The translations under genes and the position numbers were made by a program. Below the pieces are notes generated by a model, which searched no databases, was not told the origin of the DNA, and saw only the letters and a list, made by a program, of their open reading frames with translations. A stretch of 64,000 nucleotides of DNA, from assembly GCF_000281975.1 (NCBI RefSeq), contig NZ_AKKE01000070.1:1-64000 (forward strand), written 5' to 3'. Each line of letters begins with the position of its first letter. Position 1 is the stretch's first letter. This DNA comes from Novosphingobium sp. AP12. Lineage in GTDB: Bacteria > Pseudomonadota > Alphaproteobacteria > Sphingomonadales > Sphingomonadaceae. Positions 8,213 to 16,358 of the stretch are shown here, in pieces.

Positions 8213-8359
8213 ATGCTCGCCTGCAACCGTTCTGACCTCTACGACGATTATGGAGTGGGTGCGGGGCAGAGTCTCGCCGGCTGGCGCGGCGAGTCCGAAC
8301 ACGGCCGACCGAAAGATAACAAGAGGACGCCGGGCAACCGGACGGCTGAGAGAAAATGA
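8213..8359 (+). CDS. Short ORF ahead of the PilZ-like gene, possible N-terminal half
   Basis: 48 residues starting MLACNRSDLYDDYG and ending RTPGNRTAERK. Its TGA overlaps the next ATG (ATGA, 8356-8359). No good ribosome-binding site precedes it. PilZ domains normally begin with an R-rich segment before the first strand, and KRTPGNRTAER is just that. A -1 shift at the AGA-AAA run (8351-8356) would fuse it with the downstream product. It may thus be the N-terminal half of a frameshifted PilZ protein, or merely a chance ORF. Confidence 0.35.
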   Translation: MLACNRSDLYDDYGVGAGQSLAGWRGESEHGRPKDNKRTPGNRTAERK

Positions 8360-8619
8360 CGGCAATTCTCTATGGCGAGTGCGTAAGCGCCCGCGATACA
8401 GCTACTGTGCGGATCTGGGCGCTCGCGAACGAAGGTTGCGACCTCGAGATCGACACGCCGACGGGCATGTTCGACAGTGATGTCGCGCTGTGGATCGGTG
8501 CGGTCGGCCCGTTCGCGGCGACCATCACCCAGACCCCGATCGAGCCGAGCGCCCGCCGCGTCGCGGTGCGCTTCAAGGAGCCGCTCGACGGTCGCATCCT
8601 CCAGCATTTCAACGCCTGA
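8356..8619 (+). CDS. PilZ-like domain protein, N-terminally incomplete
   Basis: 87 residues. The order of features fits a PilZ barrel: a TVRIWALANEGCDLEI segment where PilZ has the D/NxSxxG strand, DVALWIGAVGPFAATI, then RRVAVRFKEPLD at the end. The Arg-rich c-di-GMP binding motif expected just before the domain is missing from this frame but seems present in the overlapping short ORF at 8213-8359. If functional it would sense c-di-GMP, a common regulator of polysaccharide output. Assignment rests on pattern only. Confidence 0.55.
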   Translation: MTAILYGECVSARDTATVRIWALANEGCDLEIDTPTGMFDSDVALWIGAVGPFAATITQTPIEPSARRVAVRFKEPLDGRILQHFNA

Positions 8620-9161
8620 CGCATCAAGCGTCTGAAGAAACGGACTGGCCGCCGATGCCCGGCTTCCGCGGTCTTAAGAGCAGCGGGGGGCGGGCACCAC
8701 GATGCCGGGTCCTCGACCGTCTCCCGTGCGAGATCGCAATCCGCGCGCCGGAACGATCAAGAGCAACAATTCGACACGGCGCTGCAGATATTGCAGAAAT
8801 CTTAACCACCTACCCTGTGATGCGGACAGCCCGTTGATTTTCGGCTGATGCGAAACGGCAGGGGCATTCGCGAACTTGTTTGAAACGTTTTGGCCAGCGC
8901 TGGAAGCGCGTCGCCACACAACCGCCGAGATCGCGCAGCAGCCGAGCGGTCGCGCTCATGCCAAGCGCATGCTGGCATCCATCCCGCCTACTCTGTTTGC
9001 CGTGGATGCATTTTTCTTGAGCACGCCGCGGCAAGGCAGACACCACTTGCGGATCTTGTCCCGGCGACAAGCCCGGACAATCTTGGGGCGCGCGCCCGCG
9101 AGCAGGGGCGATGTCACGCCTTACGCTCCATCGATCCAACCACTGCAAGAACGGATTGAAC
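8620..9161. other. Intergenic region with no recognisable gene
   Basis: About 540 bp between the PilZ-like gene and the methyltransferase. Open frames exist on both strands, but their translations are Arg/Ala/Ser-rich, low-complexity and without motif, as expected of random high-GC DNA. I see no terminator with a U-run, no tRNA and no convincing promoter. A frame running into the methyltransferase starts at 9111, but the ATG at 9162 sits closer to the zinc-ribbon-like domain. Confidence 0.5.
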
Positions 9162-10145
9162 ATGCCGCTGGCGCAGCTCCGATCATTTGACGATTTGCTT
9201 GTTTGCCCGCGTTGCAAGGAACCGCTTGACCGCAGTGCTCGCGGCAATCTGCGCTGCACGTCTCAGACCTGCTCCATAGGGAACGCCGAGTTTCCCGGCG
9301 TCGAGGGCTGTGATCTGCTGGTGGATTTCCAGCGGAGCGTGGTGGACCGCGAGGCGCTGCTCGAAAGCAGCGGCGAGAGCGTCATCGAGCGACGCCCCTG
9401 GAAAGAGTTGCTCCAACGTGTCGTCGACGGCGGCAATCGATTTGCGCCTCATTTCGCTGAGGATATCGTGGCGCGCCTTGAGCAATGCGAAACGCACACG
9501 CCGACCCTGCTTGTCATTGGCGGGGGGCAGATCGGCAGCGGATCACAAGCCCTCTATAGTTCGCAGAAGGTAAGAATCATTGCTCTGGACGTTTACCTGT
9601 CGCCTCATGTCAATATCATCGGCGATGCTCACCACCTGCCGCTTCGCGATGAGAGCATCGATGCAGTATGGATCCAGTCCGTACTGGAGCATGTCACGAA
9701 GCCCGAAGCGGTCGTTGCCGAATTACACCGGGTCCTGAGATCTGACGGGTTGGTTTTTGCCGACACCTCTTTCCTCTGGCCGGTCTGCGAAGAAGCATTC
9801 GATTTCCAGCGGTTCAGCGCGAGCGCCCATCGCTGGCTGTTCCGCAACTTCGAATTGATTGCCGCAGGCTCCTCGTCCGGACCAGGAACCGTCGCAGCGG
9901 TGGCCCTTCGCTACTTGCTCCAGTCGCTGTTGCGCAGCACCCGGCTCGGGCAGATTGCCGCATTCCCCTTCTCCGCACTACGTCTGCTGGATCGCTTCTG
10001 CGACAACAGGCGAGCCATCGATGGCGCTGGAGGAACGTTCCTTTACGCCCGCAAGACCGGACAAAGCTTCACCGAGTCCCATCTTGTTGATTACTACGCG
10101 GAGCAGCCGCGCTTTCAGGCGAAGAGCCGGCCGCTTCGGCGTTGA
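9162..10145 (+). CDS. Class I SAM-dependent methyltransferase with N-terminal zinc ribbon
   Basis: 327 residues from ATG 9162. Residues about 10-40 form a Trm112-like CPRC...C...C ribbon (LLVCPRCKEPL, then LRCTSQTCS). The Rossmann part follows: LLVIGGGQIGSG (motif I), VRIIALDVY (acidic residue for the SAM ribose), GDAHHLPLRDESIDAVWIQSVLEHV and a Methyltransf_11 pattern ending AELHRVLRSDGLVF. C-terminal residues may bind substrate. Substrate unknown; it precedes the first sugar-1-phosphate transferase, so a glycan or lipid-carrier role is possible. Confidence 0.8.
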   Translation: MPLAQLRSFDDLLVCPRCKEPLDRSARGNLRCTSQTCSIGNAEFPGVEGCDLLVDFQRSVVDREALLESSGESVIERRPWKELLQRVVDGGNRFAPHFAEDIVARLEQCETHTPTLLVIGGGQIGSGSQALYSSQKVRIIALDVYLSPHVNIIGDAHHLPLRDESIDAVWIQSVLEHVTKPEAVVAELHRVLRSDGLVFADTSFLWPVCEEAFDFQRFSASAHRWLFRNFELIAAGSSSGPGTVAAVALRYLLQSLLRSTRLGQIAAFPFSALRLLDRFCDNRRAIDGAGGTFLYARKTGQSFTESHLVDYYAEQPRFQAKSRPLRR

Positions 10146-10328
10146 CCGCGCCTTACCCCCTAATCGCCCTCACCTCCAAAAATTTCGCCGGAAACGCCTG
10201 AGGCCTCAAAAGGTTATCCCGAAGTTGCCAAAAGTAGGTATTTTGTCATAGAAAGGGCCTACCCGATCGACGAGGGTGTTTATACCTCCAGAATTCTCCG
10301 GATTGACAATGGCGACGCTCCTTTGACG

Positions 10329-11741
10329 ATGGAACTTCCGCGAATAGCGCGCGCACTTGAACACCAAGCCGGCGATCGGACCATCGCGGACGGCGGACTT
10401 CCAATCGCCCGCTCGCGCCAGCGCAGGCGGATGCAATGCTACCTGGTGCTACTCACTGCCGATCTGGTCGCGATCCTCGCCGGGTTCGCTCTGGCCGGGC
10501 ATCTCATTTCAGCGGTCACCGGCATAAGCGCGGCTCTGGATGATGTGGCGCCGGTGCTAGCGATTTTCCTCGTTCTAGCGCTGCACAACGGGTCTTACAC
10601 GATCGCCACCCTGCAGGAGGCCTGGAGCGGCATTGGCCGCGCGGTGATCGCCTTGTTGATCGCGATCATCACGTCGGTTTTCGCGCAATTCCTGATCCGC
10701 CCGCGTATAGAACTTTCTCCAGGAATGCTCAGCGGCGGCGCGGTCTGCGCGGCATTCCTGATTGTCTTGATCCGCCTGCAATTGCGAAAGTTTGTCTTCT
10801 GGAACTGCGGCTCCCACGTGATCAACGAGTTGATCATCGACGACGGTGGCCCGCAGCTGACCTTCGATGGCGCTTTCCGCGTGTCCGCCTCAGGAATGGG
10901 CCTAAGTCCGGACCTCAGCAATCCTGCAGCGCTTGACCGGTTCGGCCTGGCGCTGCGCAACATCGACCGGGTTGTTATCAGTTGTCCTCCCAGCCGGCGC
11001 GCGGCCTGGGCGATGATGCTCAAGGGCGCCAATGTTGATGGAGAGGTCCTTGCTGACGACGTGGCCCGCTTCGGCGCCAAGGGAGCGCGCGTAGCAGAGA
11101 ACCATGGTCTTCTGCTGGTATCGGCCGGCCCTCTGGGAACCCGCGAACGAGCGATAAAACGTGCGTTCGACGTCGCGTTCGCGGGCAGCGCCATTCTTGC
11201 CCTTTCGCCCCTGCTGATCGCGGTTACTTTGGCGGTGAAACTTCAGGACCGCGGACCGGTCTTCTTCATCCAGCGCCGCATGGGCCGAGGCAACCGGTTC
11301 TTCAGCATGTACAAGTTCCGCTCGATGACCCACTCCCTCGGCGACGCTCATGGCAATGTCTCGGCAGCGCGCGATGACAAGCGTATCACTCCTGTTGGCC
11401 GGTTTATCCGCCGGACCAGCATTGACGAGCTTCCGCAGCTGTTCAACGTTCTGCTCGGCGACATGAGCCTCGTGGGACCGCGTCCGCATGCAACTGGCTC
11501 GCTTGCCGGCGACAAGCTGTTCTGGGAGGTGGACCAGCGGTATTGGCAGCGCCATTCGCTGAAGCCCGGCCTGTCCGGCCTGGCACAGGTCCGCGGTTTT
11601 CGCGGCGCAACTGATCATGAGTCTGATCTCATTGACCGCCTGCAAGCAGATCTCGAGTACCTCGAAGGCTGGACCATCATGCGGGACATTCAGATCATAT
11701 TTCTGACCCTGCGAGTCCTCGTGCACGAGAAGGCGTTCTGA
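10329..11741 (+). CDS. Polyprenyl-phosphate sugar-1-phosphate transferase (first copy)
   Basis: 470 residues. The N-terminal part has about four or five membrane helices and a soluble CoA-binding-like segment; then a further helix (about 281-302) and the bacterial sugar transferase domain with [41 protein letters not shown] and [12 protein letters not shown]. The family transfers a hexose-1-phosphate (commonly Glc or Gal) from a UDP-sugar to undecaprenyl phosphate in the inner membrane, the first step of polysaccharide assembly. A TTG at 10323 is an alternative start. Clearly paralogous to the gene at 28643-30034; each sits next to a GH12-like gene. Confidence 0.9.
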   Translation: MELPRIARALEHQAGDRTIADGGLPIARSRQRRRMQCYLVLLTADLVAILAGFALAGHLISAVTGISAALDDVAPVLAIFLVLALHNGSYTIATLQEAWSGIGRAVIALLIAIITSVFAQFLIRPRIELSPGMLSGGAVCAAFLIVLIRLQLRKFVFWNCGSHVINELIIDDGGPQLTFDGAFRVSASGMGLSPDLSNPAALDRFGLALRNIDRVVISCPPSRRAAWAMMLKGANVDGEVLADDVARFGAKGARVAENHGLLLVSAGPLGTRERAIKRAFDVAFAGSAILALSPLLIAVTLAVKLQDRGPVFFIQRRMGRGNRFFSMYKFRSMTHSLGDAHGNVSAARDDKRITPVGRFIRRTSIDELPQLFNVLLGDMSLVGPRPHATGSLAGDKLFWEVDQRYWQRHSLKPGLSGLAQVRGFRGATDHESDLIDRLQADLEYLEGWTIMRDIQIIFLTLRVLVHEKAF

Positions 11742-11838
11742 CAGCCCATGCCTAAAGCGCAGCGGGCCGGATGCCGGCATGCTCTTGGGTGACCGACTTG
11801 AACGACCGACCGGCCGGCAAGGCGATGACGCGGTCCAG

Positions 11839-12666
11839 CTAATCTAGGGAGATGTCCCACTGGTGCACTGCAAGCGAGCTCTCGCCGGTAACCGGTTCCA
11901 CGCCGATCGCCATGCCGGTGAACCACTCGGTGCCCTTGAGAAGGCGACGGCGCACCATCTCTTCCAGCACATGGTGCATGTCCATGCGGCCAGACGAAAG
12001 ATCGCCCTTGGCCGGAAAGAACATGAAGTAACGCACTTTGCGGTAGAGGTGCCAAACCCTTCCTTCGGAATCCCTATAGTCAGCGTACCGTTTGCCGGAT
12101 TTGGCAAATGTGATGGCGGAAGCCGATGCATGTTGGAAAAAACCGAGCTCTGCCACTTGCCGTCCCGGCGGAGATATCGACGATCGCAGGAAAAATTCCT
12201 GAAGAACGTTATACTCGCCCTGCCCATGGTGGTGGAGCGAGAACGACGCCGTAAGCCTGCGAATTGAAGAGATTTGCACGGGTGCAACGGCTGTCTTCGG
12301 GATGCCGCCGTTATAATTCCCGAATGCAATGTGGTTGTAGGCGTAGACACCGCATCCGTGCACGTTAGGGCTTACGTCCGGCGCCCGCGAGACGATAGAG
12401 GTCTGCGCAGGAAAACGGCCTGAATCCAAGACGATGGCGCCCGAAATGTCCCTGCCGACGACGAGGTCCTTCTTCCCATCTGCGCACCAGGGCGCCGCAA
12501 AAGCGACGTAACGGCCCTTAGAATAAAATTCGCGGTCGCCAAGTTTAATTCGGCTATCTGAGGCATCCGTCTGGTCCGCGCGAGCTTTGACCGGCGCCGC
12601 ACAAACGACAAGCTGGAGACCAACAAGCATTCCAAGCCTGACGGCGGATCGGGTAAGGACGGTCAT
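11839..12666 (-). CDS. Exported GH12-like protein (first copy)
   Basis: 275 residues from ATG 12666, preceded by GGAGG at a good distance; the frame stays open upstream to 12909 but that part is not protein-like. Residues 1-29 form a signal peptide (LGMLVGLQLVVCAAPVKARA). The body looks like a beta-jelly roll: YNHIAFGNYNGG, AELGFFQHAS (nucleophile strand position in GH12) and GMAIGVEPVTGESS..VHQWDISLD (acid/base strand position, like GxExxTG in GH12). It is clearly paralogous to 27773-28582. Possible beta-glucanase or glycan-binding protein for the local polysaccharide. Convergent with the sugar transferase, 97 bp apart. GH12 assignment is by pattern, not by search. Confidence 0.6.
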   Translation of the reverse strand: MTVLTRSAVRLGMLVGLQLVVCAAPVKARADQTDASDSRIKLGDREFYSKGRYVAFAAPWCADGKKDLVVGRDISGAIVLDSGRFPAQTSIVSRAPDVSPNVHGCGVYAYNHIAFGNYNGGIPKTAVAPVQISSIRRLTASFSLHHHGQGEYNVLQEFFLRSSISPPGRQVAELGFFQHASASAITFAKSGKRYADYRDSEGRVWHLYRKVRYFMFFPAKGDLSSGRMDMHHVLEEMVRRRLLKGTEWFTGMAIGVEPVTGESSLAVHQWDISLD

Positions 12667-12806
12667 CAGATTCCTCCACGCTCGTGCGGTTCGCCCGGAC
12701 TGCATGCGAGGCGCCGACGGAAAAAAGCCTTGGTAGGCAAGCCGTTCAGTGATCAACTTCCGCGAGCCGCTGTCGTAAAGCAGCTGGCACTCGGTCCCGA
12801 TGCTTC

Positions 12807-14030
12807 CTAAATCGCGTAATCGATCGACTTCTGACTTGCGGCGGAAAGGCATTCGCCGCTTTTCGCTCGCGGGAAGACGGTGCAATCCCATAGCATGATC
12901 TCGGTCCATCCGGCGCGGCGGTCGCGGACGTAAAGGAACGCCAGCTTGTCCGGTCGGCCATCAACATAACCGAATACTTTGCATGCGATCTGACCCGTAC
13001 AGCGGCCAAGCGCCTGGTATGACTGCCGCCCCCCGTCTCCACCCGGCATCATCCAAATCGTGATGGGTTGGCCGGGACGCGGCTGCCCCTGCCCGGCCGC
13101 GCCGGCTGGCGGTGCAGGCACCGCATCCGGAGCACCACCGGCTTCAAGAGCGCTGTCCTCGATCGCGCGTGGCAGAAGGGTCTCGGGATCAGTCAGCGAA
13201 TTGTGAGCCTCGGAAATCACGGCAAGCAAACCAATGGCCGGCTCGTTCTGGCTGTAATGCTGCCGGAAGGCCGCAGGTTTGCCCCAGGCGCCAGCCCAGC
13301 GGAAGAACAGGTGGGTATCGACGCTCGTCAGCTTGTCCATGGCACTGCTCCAAACCGGATGAACCCAGTCCGTGTGGTAGTGCGTTGCAAGACCGACTTG
13401 CGGAACGACTCCGCCATTCAGCATGACCTCTGCGCGCATGCGAGCAAGAGCGAGATCGCGCGGCGATGGCCGTCTATGCAAGGCCCCGTCGCACGTGAAC
13501 GTGAACTGGCAGCCGGTCTTTCTCTCAGCCCCCTGGAAGACGACCCCGCACACCGTGCTCGGAAATGCGGGATGGCGCACGCGATTGAGCACTACCTGTG
13601 CGACGGCGCGCTGGCCCAGATCACCATTCCCCGCTTCATACCACATCGCGCTCGCAAGGCAGTCGACGGCCCGCATCCTGCTTACGACAGAGCCGCCAAA
13701 AAAGAATGCGGGCGCGGCGGCTCCAACACCCGGAGCAAAAGGAGTTCGCAGGTTAGCCAGCCGTGCATCGCTTGGAGCAAGCGTTTCAAAGGTCAATGGC
13801 TCGGGTTTAGGGGGGACGCCGAGAAATCCGGCGGGGCCAGGCACATCCGTGAACCGGCCTTGATGCTTCAGGTCGGCCGATTGAGTTCGGTCAGTGCGCG
13901 CGATCGCGCTGCCCAGCAGGACGGGAACGAGCAAGAGCAACAGCCGCGCGACCGTTGCCACGCGAATATCGCCTATGGCCCTGACGCCCGCTCGAGCGCG
14001 CGAGTTCAGAGTGACTAGCCTTTGCTGCAT
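12807..14030 (-). CDS. SleB-type cell wall hydrolase
   Basis: 407 residues from ATG 14030. A signal anchor (VATVARLLLLLVPVLLGSAIA, about 25-45) is followed by a Pro/Thr-rich stretch and then a Hydrolase_2/SleB domain: CLASAMWYEAGNGDLGQRAVAQVVLNRV with the catalytic-type Glu, CGVVFQGAERKTGCQFTFTCDG, and THYHTDWVHPVWSS. The family are lytic transglycosylase-like or N-acetylglucosaminidase peptidoglycan enzymes. The C-terminal ~130 residues (Pro/Gly linker, then a small Cys-containing domain) are not recognised. Likely periplasmic, perhaps opening the wall for a polysaccharide export complex, though that is inference from neighbours. Lies between the GH12-like gene and manA, all on the minus strand. 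Confidence 0.8.
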   Translation of the reverse strand: MQQRLVTLNSRARAGVRAIGDIRVATVARLLLLLVPVLLGSAIARTDRTQSADLKHQGRFTDVPGPAGFLGVPPKPEPLTFETLAPSDARLANLRTPFAPGVGAAAPAFFFGGSVVSRMRAVDCLASAMWYEAGNGDLGQRAVAQVVLNRVRHPAFPSTVCGVVFQGAERKTGCQFTFTCDGALHRRPSPRDLALARMRAEVMLNGGVVPQVGLATHYHTDWVHPVWSSAMDKLTSVDTHLFFRWAGAWGKPAAFRQHYSQNEPAIGLLAVISEAHNSLTDPETLLPRAIEDSALEAGGAPDAVPAPPAGAAGQGQPRPGQPITIWMMPGGDGGRQSYQALGRCTGQIACKVFGYVDGRPDKLAFLYVRDRRAGWTEIMLWDCTVFPRAKSGECLSAASQKSIDYAI

Positions 14031-14186
14031 CGCGGCGACAGTGTCGAATCCGAGACCGGAGTCAATCTCATTTGGGCTGGGACACGCTGAACGGGTCAGT
14101 TGAGCGTTCAGACCGCAACGCTGCGTCTCCACTAACATAGCTCGAATCTGCGAAGGCCGACTGCGCATGCTGCGCTGCTGGCCCCG

Positions 14187-15008
14187 CTAGACAATCCGCG
14201 CACAGGGCCTTGCAAGCAGGCAGACGCCGTTATCCGCGAACCGGATGTCGGCGAGGCTGCCGGCGAGCCCGCAGCCGCCCGGCGCGATGGTTTCGCCGCC
14301 GATCTGAACCTCACCCTCGCGCGGAATGACCAGCAACGCGGCCGGGTAACGGCTTGCGATCTCGGCGGTCGGGGCGCCAGCCACCTGCTCGAGGACGAAC
14401 AACGGGCCGTCCACCAGCAGTTGCGAGCCGTGCGCGGGGACATGCTTCGACCAGCGCTCCAGCCGATAAGGCTCGCCCTTGGCCACGGCCACGCCGTCCT
14501 CCAGATGCAGCTCCCGCGGGCGGCCGTAGTCGTAGAGACGGTAGGTGATGTCGCTGTTCTGCTGCACCTCAATCAGGCTGACCCCCGCGCCTATGGCATG
14601 GACAGTGTTGCCCGGGATGTAGAAGAAGTCGCCCGGGGAAACGTCGTGCCAGGTCATCAGCTCCTCGATCGAGCCGTCAAGCGCGGCAGCGCGCATCGCC
14701 TCGTCCGAAATATCCGCGTTGAAGCCAATGCCCAGCTTGCCGCCGGGTTCGGCCGCGACAATCAGCCAGCATTCTTCCTTGCCTTGGCGGCCAAGCCCCT
14801 TGGCGATCGTCTGCGCGTCGGTAGGGTGGACCTGTACGGACAGGGCTTCGCTGGTGAAGATGTACTTGACCAGGAGCTCGGGCAACGCGGCGGGAGGCTC
14901 GAACCAGATCTCACCGATCCGCATGCCCTCCGCCGCGGAAAAAGGCGCAGGCAGCTTGTCCTTGCCCCACGGCTTCTCGACCTCACGGATCGGCAGCAAG
15001 GCGCTCAT
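14187..15008 (-). CDS. manA: Mannose-6-phosphate isomerase, type I (short form)
   Basis: 273 residues from ATG 15008 (upstream codons to 15071 are unlike the family). Visible: EKPWGKDKLP at the N-terminus, IWFEPP, LSVQVHPTDAQTIAKG with the zinc ligands Q and H, GKEECWLIVAAEPGGKLGIGF, and FYIPGNTVHAIGAGVSLIEVQQNSDITYRLYDYGR. This is the cupin enzyme interconverting fructose-6-phosphate and mannose-6-phosphate. It supplies the mannose branch (GDP-mannose and derivatives) for polysaccharide, or mannose-6-phosphate itself as acceptor for a NeuB-type enzyme such as the one at 34971. It lies at the edge of the large EPS region. Confidence 0.9.
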   Translation of the reverse strand: MSALLPIREVEKPWGKDKLPAPFSAAEGMRIGEIWFEPPAALPELLVKYIFTSEALSVQVHPTDAQTIAKGLGRQGKEECWLIVAAEPGGKLGIGFNADISDEAMRAAALDGSIEELMTWHDVSPGDFFYIPGNTVHAIGAGVSLIEVQQNSDITYRLYDYGRPRELHLEDGVAVAKGEPYRLERWSKHVPAHGSQLLVDGPLFVLEQVAGAPTAEIASRYPAALLVIPREGEVQIGGETIAPGGCGLAGSLADIRFADNGVCLLARPCARIV

Positions 15009-15697
15009 CTGCAAATGCTCGTCTGTCGGGGATTTGGCATTGCAACAATCAACTCCCAAGCCATGCTGCATTGCAGCAACCTCGCCGCTAAATCTCGTCC
15101 AAAACTCAAAATTTGTCTCCTCTCAGCGAGCCCGACTGTATTGCGTTCGCGAAATGGAGCAAGGTTGTTGTAAGTGAACTGCTGCCCCTTACAGGCGCTA
15201 AACCAGCGACATCAAGACTTGCCTGGATCAGCCGCGTCAAACCCAACCGCAGCGATTATCCATTACATTATTCGTTCGAAACTCATTAAACACAATACTC
15301 CCTCGCAAAATTTCAATTAAATCGCCATTAATCGTAAATATATTTTAAGCTGGGCTAAAACCAGAGGGCGCATTTTTAGCTAAGCAATAGAATTGCCTAC
15401 AACATATTTTATTCTATTAACTATGATTTTATGATTTCTGTTTTCATCTATACGGCAGAACGAGTTCCTGTGACGGCTGCCATCTGCTGGTTTTTACCCT
15501 GGCCCTATCACCTTAGTTGAATTACCCAGGCAGAGGACTGAAAACCGTCAAATCGCAGCCCGTGGTTAACACCCAGACCCGCAGGCGATGTCTTGCATAC
15601 GGGCCTTTCGCATCTGCGAAATCCCCGCTACGAGGTTGCGAGCAATACGTAACCGTGCCATTCAACAACCCGTACCGGGATGCGCCAAGGGGGCCCA
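15009..15697. promoter_or_regulatory. AT-rich regulatory region ahead of the first export operon
   Basis: About 690 bp without a convincing gene. The core, about 15235-15475, is strikingly AT-rich against the ~60-65% GC surroundings. One possible sigma-70 promoter: TTGCCT (15393-15398), 16-base spacer, TATTAA (15415-15420), facing the OPX gene. AT-rich DNA upstream of EPS operons is a typical target of MucR/Ros-type zinc-finger or H-NS-like repressors; no such site is proven here. A 65-codon frame at 15517-15714 shows no protein features. Confidence 0.5.
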
Positions 15698-16273
15698 GTG
15701 AAGTTTTCAGGTAAATTGGCGGCGATTGTCGCGCTGTCGCTTTCCGCTTGCAGCACGCTGAGCAACACCGACCTTATCACCACTGGCCCACGCTTTCAGG
15801 CGATTTCCGCTACGGAAGAGTACAAACTGGGCGTTGGCGATGAGCTCAAGGTCCAAGTTTATGGCGAGAGCACGATAACCGGCGATTATATCGTGAGCCC
15901 TGAGGGGTCGATCATGCTGCCCCTCATCGGAAAGCTGATGGCTCGCGGAAAATCTGTGCCGGAGCTCACCTCGGAAGCGGTGCGGCTGTACGGAACCGGT
16001 TTCCTGCGCGAGCCGAGCGTGTCGATGCAGGTCAGCAAATATCGCCCGATTTATATTCTCGGCGAAGTTGGAAAACCGGGCCAGTATCCTTTCAGCCCGG
16101 GCATGACGGTCCAGAGCGCCATGGCGACCGCAGAAGGCTATGCTCCCCGGGCCAACAAAAAGATTGTTTTCATCCGCAGTGAGGATGGACTTGATGAGGA
16201 GGCTTACCAGGTCACACCCATGTTGCGGGTCTACCCGGGCGACACTATTCGTGTCGGCGAACGTTATTTCTGA
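15698..16273 (+). CDS. Polysaccharide export lipoprotein, OPX/Wza-type, short (first copy)
   Basis: 191 residues from GTG 15698, with AAGGGGG just upstream. A lipoprotein signal ends at LSLSACS (Cys at about 20). Then YKLGVGDELKVQVYGE starts the polysaccharide-export (PES) domain, followed by a SLBB-like unit (IYILGEVGKPGQYPFSPGMTVQSAMATAEGYA). It stops at RVYPGDTIRVGERYF, without the C-terminal amphipathic helix by which Wza spans the outer membrane. It therefore probably works with a separate barrel, and one is encoded 85 bp downstream. Role: translocation of polysaccharide across periplasm and outer membrane with the Wzc-like kinase at 17719. Confidence 0.9.
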   Translation: MKFSGKLAAIVALSLSACSTLSNTDLITTGPRFQAISATEEYKLGVGDELKVQVYGESTITGDYIVSPEGSIMLPLIGKLMARGKSVPELTSEAVRLYGTGFLREPSVSMQVSKYRPIYILGEVGKPGQYPFSPGMTVQSAMATAEGYAPRANKKIVFIRSEDGLDEEAYQVTPMLRVYPGDTIRVGERYF

Positions 16274-16358
16274 CGCGCCCCTATCCACGTCTGTGCGCCC
16301 TCCATTCGGATCGTTTGCTGTGTTCGCGCCGCTCATCGCGCGATCAAGTAGGCTGGCC

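Noticed and set aside
8751..8777. GGAAC followed by CGAC as a third EcfG promoter
   Set aside because: The -10 element CGTT is not present and there is no gene at the right distance.
8810..9259. Minus-strand ORF in the gap before the methyltransferase
   Set aside because: Arg/Ser-rich random-looking translation and overlap with the methyltransferase start.
10902..11780. 292-codon frame antisense to the first sugar transferase
   Set aside because: Shadow of a clear gene; no recognisable protein features.
13068..14018. 316-codon frame antisense to the SleB-type gene
   Set aside because: Shadow; the SleB domain on the other strand is unambiguous.
15517..15714. 65-codon ORF ahead of the OPX gene
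   Set aside because: No ribosome-binding site, no motif, runs into the OPX coding sequence in another frame.
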